Assembly (NCBI GenBank): GCA_020632495.1
Contig: JACKFL010000005.1
Span: forward strand, 1,922,001 to 1,986,000
Reading direction: 5' to 3'
DNA: 64,000 bases
DNA from: Candidatus Omnitrophota bacterium
Lineage (GTDB): Bacteria > Omnitrophota > Gorgyraeia > Zapsychrales > Zapsychraceae
A program made the position numbers and the translations under genes. Of the stretch, positions 59,843-64,000 are shown in pieces; position 1 is the first letter of the stretch, and each line of letters starts with the position of its first letter. The notes beneath the pieces were generated by a model. That model ran no database searches. It was not told the origin of the DNA and saw only the letters and a list, made by a program, of their open reading frames with translations.

Positions 59843-60415
59843 ATGCAGAGAGTTATCGCCGCGGCTGTATTGATTATCCTGATGGCGTTGGCCTTTTCAC
59901 GGATCCTCCAACATCATTCGGAGGGTGCCGGACAGGCATTGCCGACAAAGATGGAGCCGGTCAATGTGTATGACCTTGAGCGGGGGCAAACCGTTGTCGC
60001 TTACCGTTCAGGCTTTGCCCCGGAGACCATGAAGGATAAGCTGACAGATTTGGAATATCATGTCGCCTTTGAGGCCGGGACTGAACGGCCCTTCACCAGT
60101 CCGCTCAACAAAAACAAACGGTCGGGCGTGTACAAATCCATAGTCAGCGGCAATGACCTGTTTCACTCCGATCACAAATTTGATTCCGGAACGGGCTGGC
60201 CGAGTTTTTACCGCCCGGTGAATGAAGGCAACATCGAATTGCGTGATGACAACAGTTTGTTTATGAAACGTGTCGAGGTGGTGGACGCGGTCAGCGGAGC
60301 CCATTTGGGACATGTCTTTAAGGACGGGCCGCCGCCGACGGGGCTGCGTTATTGTATCAATGGGGCCGCGTTGAAGTTCGTCGAAGGCGTTCCCTTCAAG
60401 GAACCCCCGCAGTAG
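59843..60415 (+). CDS. msrB: Membrane-anchored methionine sulfoxide reductase B
   Basis: 190 residues. An N-terminal hydrophobic helix (about 4-22, uncleaved or a signal anchor) directs the enzyme to the periplasmic side. The MsrB domain (about 55-185) reduces methionine-R-sulfoxide: GTERPFTSPLNKN, SGTGWPSFYRPV, HLGHVFKDG, and catalytic Cys171 in RYCINGAAL. The two CxxC zinc-binding pairs of many MsrBs are missing. AAGGAAC lies before ATG 59843; an upstream open stretch overlapping the helicase is not used. Confidence 0.93.
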   Translation: MQRVIAAAVLIILMALAFSRILQHHSEGAGQALPTKMEPVNVYDLERGQTVVAYRSGFAPETMKDKLTDLEYHVAFEAGTERPFTSPLNKNKRSGVYKSIVSGNDLFHSDHKFDSGTGWPSFYRPVNEGNIELRDDNSLFMKRVEVVDAVSGAHLGHVFKDGPPPTGLRYCINGAALKFVEGVPFKEPPQ

Positions 60416-60440
60416 ATTAACCTAATAGAGGGAGGATGCT

Positions 60441-60998
60441 ATGATTCCGGTTTTGATCGTCATTGCCGTGCTGGCCTTGATTTACTTCATGATGTATAAC
60501 GGCCTGGTCGGCAAAAAGAATCAGGTGGAGAATGCCTTTTCCGGCATGGACGTTATGCTCAAGAAGCGCTATGACCTTATCCCCAACCTGGTCGCCGCGG
60601 TGAAGCAGTACATGCAGCATGAGGCGAATACTTTAACCGAGGTGACGGAGCTGCGTTCTAAGGCCATGTCCGGAAATTTGTCGGATGACGAGAAAGTCGC
60701 CATCGACAACAAGATTTCCAAAGCGATAGGCGGCATTATGGTCGCCGTGGAAAATTACCCGGATCTCAAGGCATCCAATAATTTTATGAATTTGCAGCGC
60801 TCATTGAACGAAATCGAAGAGCAAATCTCCGCCTCCCGCCGGAGCTACAATGCCTCGGTGCTCGACTACAACAATGCCGTAGAAATGATCCCCACCAGCA
60901 TTGTGGCGTCTATGATGGGGTATCGCCGTAAAGAAATGTTCGAGATCCCGGACGAACAACGCAGTAACCCGAACGTGGGCGATTTGTTCAGTAAATAG
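60441..60998 (+). CDS. lemA: LemA family protein
   Basis: 185 residues. One N-terminal membrane helix (IPVLIVIAVLALIYFMMYN) and a periplasmic helical bundle with the LemA signatures KKNQVENAFSGMDVMLKKRY, DLIPNLVAAVKQYM, and YNNAVEMIPTSIVA followed by FEIPDEQR. Role unclear in the family. AGGGAGG precedes ATG. It lies 17 bp before a DUF3137 gene, a common pairing. Confidence 0.95.
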   Translation: MIPVLIVIAVLALIYFMMYNGLVGKKNQVENAFSGMDVMLKKRYDLIPNLVAAVKQYMQHEANTLTEVTELRSKAMSGNLSDDEKVAIDNKISKAIGGIMVAVENYPDLKASNNFMNLQRSLNEIEEQISASRRSYNASVLDYNNAVEMIPTSIVASMMGYRRKEMFEIPDEQRSNPNVGDLFSK

Positions 60999-61015
60999 CA
61001 GCAACTCACTGGCTG

Positions 61016-61966
61016 ATGAAGACTTTAAACGAACTCAGAGACTACTACAACTCCGAGTTGATGCCGGACCTGAAGAAGCTGGAGGGAGTCCGGCTGGCTA
61101 ATGTCAGAAAAATGGTCGTTATGATCGGGCCGACATTGGCGGTCGGCGGTCTGCTGGCATTGGCGCTGCATGAAGCGGAGGATCTCCCGTCCTTTATACT
61201 GGTGCTGACCGCGGTTGTGGCGGCTATTATGTACGCCGCGATCGTACGCGGTTATGTCTCGGACTTTAAGCGGGCGATTATCGAGAAGATCGTCCGCTTT
61301 ATCGATGAGGGGCTGACTTACAATCCCACCGCTTATATCGCGCCGGGTCTCTACAAGGACAGCCGCCTCTTCACCCGCCGGTATGATGTGTATAAAGGCG
61401 ACGATCATGTTCAGGGAAAGGTCGGAGCCACCGCCATAGAATTTTCCGAATTACATACCCAGTACATTACCCGCGACAGCAAGGGGCGGACACAGCATCA
61501 TACGATCTTCAAAGGTTTGTTCTTCGTCGGGGACTTCAATAAACATTTTAAAGGGCGCACCTTTGTGTTGCCGGACCGCAGCGAGAAACTGTTCGGCAGT
61601 TTGAGCAAGGTCTTTCAGTCGATGAGCATGACCCGGCCGGAACTGGTTAAGCTGGAGGATCCCGAATTTGAAAAGCTGTTCGTGGTATACAGTGATGATC
61701 AGATTGAAGCGCGCTATATATTGTCTCCGAGTCTGATGCGGCGTATTACGGAATTTAAGAAGAAGGCCGGGCGCACAGTCTCGTTGTCCTTCCTTAACGC
61801 CAATGTTTATATAGCGATCCCGTATTTTAAGAATTTATTTGAGCCGCGTATTTTTCAGACACTGCTGGATTTCAAGCCCATTCAGGAGTATTTCGAGGAT
61901 TTGCAGCTGGCCGTCGGGATTGTCGAAGATTTGAATCTGAATACCCGGATCTGGACGAAGGAATAG
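61016..61966 (+). CDS. DUF3137-type membrane protein
   Basis: 316 residues. Two membrane helices near residues 35-55 and 60-80, then a large soluble domain. The call follows features of DUF3137 proteins that commonly accompany LemA: FSELHTQYITRD, FKGLFFVGDFNKHF, KLEDPEFEKLFVVYSDDQIEARYIL and SLSFLNANVYIAIP. Function unknown. It has ATG 61016, no strong ribosome binding site, and follows lemA by 17 bp. Confidence 0.85.
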   Translation: MKTLNELRDYYNSELMPDLKKLEGVRLANVRKMVVMIGPTLAVGGLLALALHEAEDLPSFILVLTAVVAAIMYAAIVRGYVSDFKRAIIEKIVRFIDEGLTYNPTAYIAPGLYKDSRLFTRRYDVYKGDDHVQGKVGATAIEFSELHTQYITRDSKGRTQHHTIFKGLFFVGDFNKHFKGRTFVLPDRSEKLFGSLSKVFQSMSMTRPELVKLEDPEFEKLFVVYSDDQIEARYILSPSLMRRITEFKKKAGRTVSLSFLNANVYIAIPYFKNLFEPRIFQTLLDFKPIQEYFEDLQLAVGIVEDLNLNTRIWTKE

Positions 61967-61969
61967 TCC

Positions 61970-62476
61970 ATGGGCCGAATGGAAGTTGTCGTCGGAGATA
62001 TCACCGCGCTGTCGGTGGATGCCATAGTCAATGCCGCCAATACATCGCTGTTGGGCGGGGGCGGGGTTGACGGTGCGATTCACCGGACGGCCGGGCCGCG
62101 ATTACTTGAAGAATGCCGCGGGCTCGGCGGTTGCGCGGTTGGAGATGCCAAGATTACCGGCGGGTACGATTTGCCCAGCAAACATGTGATTCACACAGTC
62201 GGGCCGGTTTGGCACGGGGGCCGGCAGCGTGAGCCGGAGCTGTTGGCGAGTTGTTATGCCCGCAGCCTGGGGTTGTGTGCGGAACACGGCTTGGTTTCCG
62301 TGGCCTTTCCGTGTATCAGTACCGGCGTCTACCGGTATCCCAAGGAAGATGCCGCCCGCATCGCCATTGCTGCCGTCGCGGAACATACTTCCGGTCAGGA
62401 ATTTCCCGGAAAAGTCATCTTTTGCTGTTTTTCCGACGCCGACGGACAACTGTACCGCCAACTCCTGGAAGGATAG
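61970..62476 (+). CDS. Macrodomain protein, probable ADP-ribose hydrolase
   Basis: 168 residues, a single macrodomain. VVVGDITALSVDAIVNAAN, then LLGGGGVDGAIHRTAGP (the YmdB/MacroD-type active-site stretch) and VSVAFPCISTGVYRYP. Such enzymes remove O-acetyl from ADP-ribose or ADP-ribose from acidic residues. It is 3 bp after the DUF3137 gene and 4 bp before xseA, a compact operon. Confidence 0.93.
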   Translation: MGRMEVVVGDITALSVDAIVNAANTSLLGGGGVDGAIHRTAGPRLLEECRGLGGCAVGDAKITGGYDLPSKHVIHTVGPVWHGGRQREPELLASCYARSLGLCAEHGLVSVAFPCISTGVYRYPKEDAARIAIAAVAEHTSGQEFPGKVIFCCFSDADGQLYRQLLEG

Positions 62477-62480
62477 GTCT

Positions 62481-63950
62481 ATGCCTGAAGACATCTACAC
62501 CGTATCCGAAATCAATACCTACATCAAGGGCGTTATCAATGCCGCTTTTCCGCAGCCGCTGTGGATCTGCGGGGAGATTCAGGGATACGACCGCAATAAG
62601 GGCAAAAGTCATGTATTTTTTGAATTGGTCGAAAAGGACAAGCGATCCGATTCGGTCCTGGCAAAAATCGGTCTGGTCATTTTCTCCAACCGGCGGAGTT
62701 ATATCGATCAGGTGTTGAGCAAAAGCGAAAACGGTTTTGAGCTGAAAGATGATATCGAAGTCAAGTTTCAGTGCCGTATGGATTTTTATCCGCCGCACGG
62801 AGCGATGCGCCTGATCGTTGAGACTATTGATGCGACATACACACTCGGTAAACTCGCCCAGCAGCGGCAAAAGATCATAGCGGATTTACGTGAACGGGGA
62901 TTACTGGATAAGAATAAGCAGCTGGCCATTCCCACGGTGCCGCTTAATATCGGTCTGATTACCTCCGACGATTCCGCGGCGTATAATGATTTTATCTCGG
63001 AGTTGGCGCGCAGCGGCTACGGGTTTCGGGTGTATTTGAAGAATTCCAGTATGCAGGGACAACGCACCGAAGGCGACGTGACCCGGGCCATCGCGGCGCT
63101 GGAGGAAGTGCGGGACTTGGACGTGATCGTCATTACCCGGGGCGGCGGCTCCATCGCGGATTTATCTGACTTCGACAATAAACTTATTGCCGAAAAGATC
63201 GCCGCCTGCCGGCTGCCGGTCCTCAGCGGGATCGGGCACGAGATCAATACCACCATTACGGATATGGCGGCGCACACCTTTGCCAAGACGCCCACTGCTA
63301 TCGCTCAGTATCTCGTACTGTTGGTGAAAGATTATCTCGGCGAACTCGATAACCGGATGGAGTATATTCTGGGCGAGTCGCAAAAGATCGTCAGGGAAGA
63401 GCGGAGCCGGCTGAAGGACTTGTCGGTCGGTTTGCAGCAGGCCACCGGCCATTTCCTAAAGGACTACAACCGGCGTCTCGATGAGTACAGTCACATACTT
63501 CGAAAGGCTCCGCTGATCCTGCTTAAGGACAGCGTGCGCCGCTTGAAGGACTTGTCCGTCGGGCTGCAGCAATCCACCAATCATTTTCTAAAAGATTACA
63601 ATCAACGCTTGATCGAGTGCTCTCACAGCCTGACGAAGGCGCCCGGCCGCTTGCTGCGTGACGCGCGCCGGCAAATTGGTGATCAAAGAGAACGGCTGAT
63701 GCGTGTCGCCACACGTCGGGTCGATCAGGAGAAGACACGCTTGGGACATTTTACCAAGATTGTCGATGTGTATCATCCGATCAATACCATGAAGCGCGGT
63801 TTCAGCATTACCCGTGACAGCCAGGGGCGCGTCCTGCGTTCGGCCGATGCCGTGAAGGAGGGTGATCAAATCGTCACGCAAGTCGTCGGGGGCGAGTTGG
63901 GGAGTCAAGTCAAAACCATCAAGAGGGAGAACAACCGTGACGGAGAATAA
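62481..63950 (+). CDS. xseA: Exodeoxyribonuclease VII large subunit
   Basis: 489 residues. N-terminal OB fold (YTVSEINTYIKGVINAAFP, ICGEIQGYDR) that binds DNA and the catalytic domain (IGLITSDDSAAYNDFISEL, VIVITRGGGSIADLSDFDN, and PVLSGIGHEINTTITDMAAH). The C-terminal helical region, which binds XseB subunits, contains a 44-residue tandem duplication (63411-63674). The frame is open from 62229 inside the macrodomain gene, but ATG 62481 gives the standard start. The xseB start overlaps its end by 14 nt. Confidence 0.94.
   Translation: MPEDIYTVSEINTYIKGVINAAFPQPLWICGEIQGYDRNKGKSHVFFELVEKDKRSDSVLAKIGLVIFSNRRSYIDQVLSKSENGFELKDDIEVKFQCRMDFYPPHGAMRLIVETIDATYTLGKLAQQRQKIIADLRERGLLDKNKQLAIPTVPLNIGLITSDDSAAYNDFISELARSGYGFRVYLKNSSMQGQRTEGDVTRAIAALEEVRDLDVIVITRGGGSIADLSDFDNKLIAEKIAACRLPVLSGIGHEINTTITDMAAHTFAKTPTAIAQYLVLLVKDYLGELDNRMEYILGESQKIVREERSRLKDLSVGLQQATGHFLKDYNRRLDEYSHILRKAPLILLKDSVRRLKDLSVGLQQSTNHFLKDYNQRLIECSHSLTKAPGRLLRDARRQIGDQRERLMRVATRRVDQEKTRLGHFTKIVDVYHPINTMKRGFSITRDSQGRVLRSADAVKEGDQIVTQVVGGELGSQVKTIKRENNRDGE
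63411..63674 (+). repeat. Tandem duplication inside xseA, 132-bp period
   Basis: Two units of 132 bp (44 residues) run at about 63411-63542 and 63543-63674. Both begin RLKDLSVGLQQ and continue HFLKDYN, and similarity fades near the end. They lie in the coiled-coil arm of XseA; unit boundaries are approximate. Confidence 0.8.
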
Positions 63951-64000
63951 GTATAGTAAGTCCATCGCCAAATTGGAAGAGATTATCAATAGGATCGACA
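63937..64000 (+). CDS. xseB: Exodeoxyribonuclease VII small subunit, 3' partial
   Basis: Only the first 21 codons are visible, starting at GTG 63937 (MTENKYSKSIAKLEEIINRI), which matches the start of XseB, the small subunit that coats the XseA arm. The GAGGGAG motif lies a short distance upstream. It overlaps xseA by 14 nt and runs off the window. Confidence 0.85.
   Translation, partial: MTENKYSKSIAKLEEIINRID

Overview
The window looks like a chromosomal segment of a diderm (Gram-negative type) bacterium. Evidence for an outer membrane and meso-DAP peptidoglycan: MurE carries the DNPR signature, RodZ and FtsQ/FtsL/FtsI/FtsW homologues are present, and there is a trio resembling the E. coli YdbH-YnbE-YdbL envelope system plus several lipoprotein or Sec-type leaders. 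A short exported protein resembling the TIGR04073 (exosortase-associated) family, the general gene style and moderate-to-high GC suggest the PVC group, possibly Omnitrophota. This placement is inference from memory of gene content, not from a search. No rRNA, tRNA, CRISPR array, insertion sequence or prophage was recognised. The genes are densely packed, with many 4-44 nt overlaps.

Layout. 1-2.7 kb: the 3' end of a cysteine-rich secreted-type repeat protein and three small unknown genes, one with a histone H1-like basic tail. 2.8-5.5 kb: rpsO-pnp, with a near-consensus promoter and a strong intrinsic terminator. 5.8-12.3 kb: ftsK with a very acidic linker, rodZ, rimO, pgsA, pgpA and a Bax inhibitor-like membrane protein. 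12.3-17.5 kb: surface-glycan genes, namely a methyltransferase-GT2 fusion, two more methyltransferases, and a GT-C-like membrane protein with a partner. The later part of this block looks poorer in GC than its surroundings. 17.6-22.4 kb: pncC facing a riboflavin operon (RibBA with a degenerate second domain, ribH, nusB, a PHP phosphoesterase, a reductase-only RibD, riboflavin synthase). 22.4-24.8 kb: a ketosynthase-like protein lacking all three catalytic residues, with fabG and fabZ. 25-32.8 kb: acylphosphatase, ligA, a lipoprotein, a Xer recombinase, a tRNA nucleotidyltransferase-family enzyme, rbfA, nrnA, truB and ribF.

32.9-49.3 kb is a dcw (division and cell wall) cluster: mraZ with its own 10-bp-phased operator repeats, a small unknown gene, rsmH, ftsL, ftsI, murE, murF, mraY, murD, ftsW, murG, a secreted gluzincin-type metallopeptidase, murC, ddl, ftsQ and ftsA. 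It makes the cytoplasmic and lipid-linked peptidoglycan precursors and the septal synthase. murB and ftsZ are not found here, and the cluster ends abruptly against a convergent gene.

49.3-64 kb: a stand-alone response regulator among small membrane proteins, a class V aminotransferase, the TIGR04073-like exported protein, a concentrative nucleoside transporter, a DUF924 protein, a coiled-coil membrane protein followed by ydbH/ynbE/ydbL-like genes, a CBS protein, a PIF1-like helicase, an anchored MsrB, LemA-DUF3137, a macrodomain protein, xseA with an internal duplication, and the start of xseB.

Most notable points: the ketosynthase-like protein without catalytic residues next to fabG-fabZ, the YdbH-YnbE-YdbL-like trio behind a coiled-coil membrane protein, the RibBX-type RibBA, the metallopeptidase inside the dcw cluster, and the absence of ftsZ after ftsA. 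All family calls come from reading motifs; no database search or computation was run.
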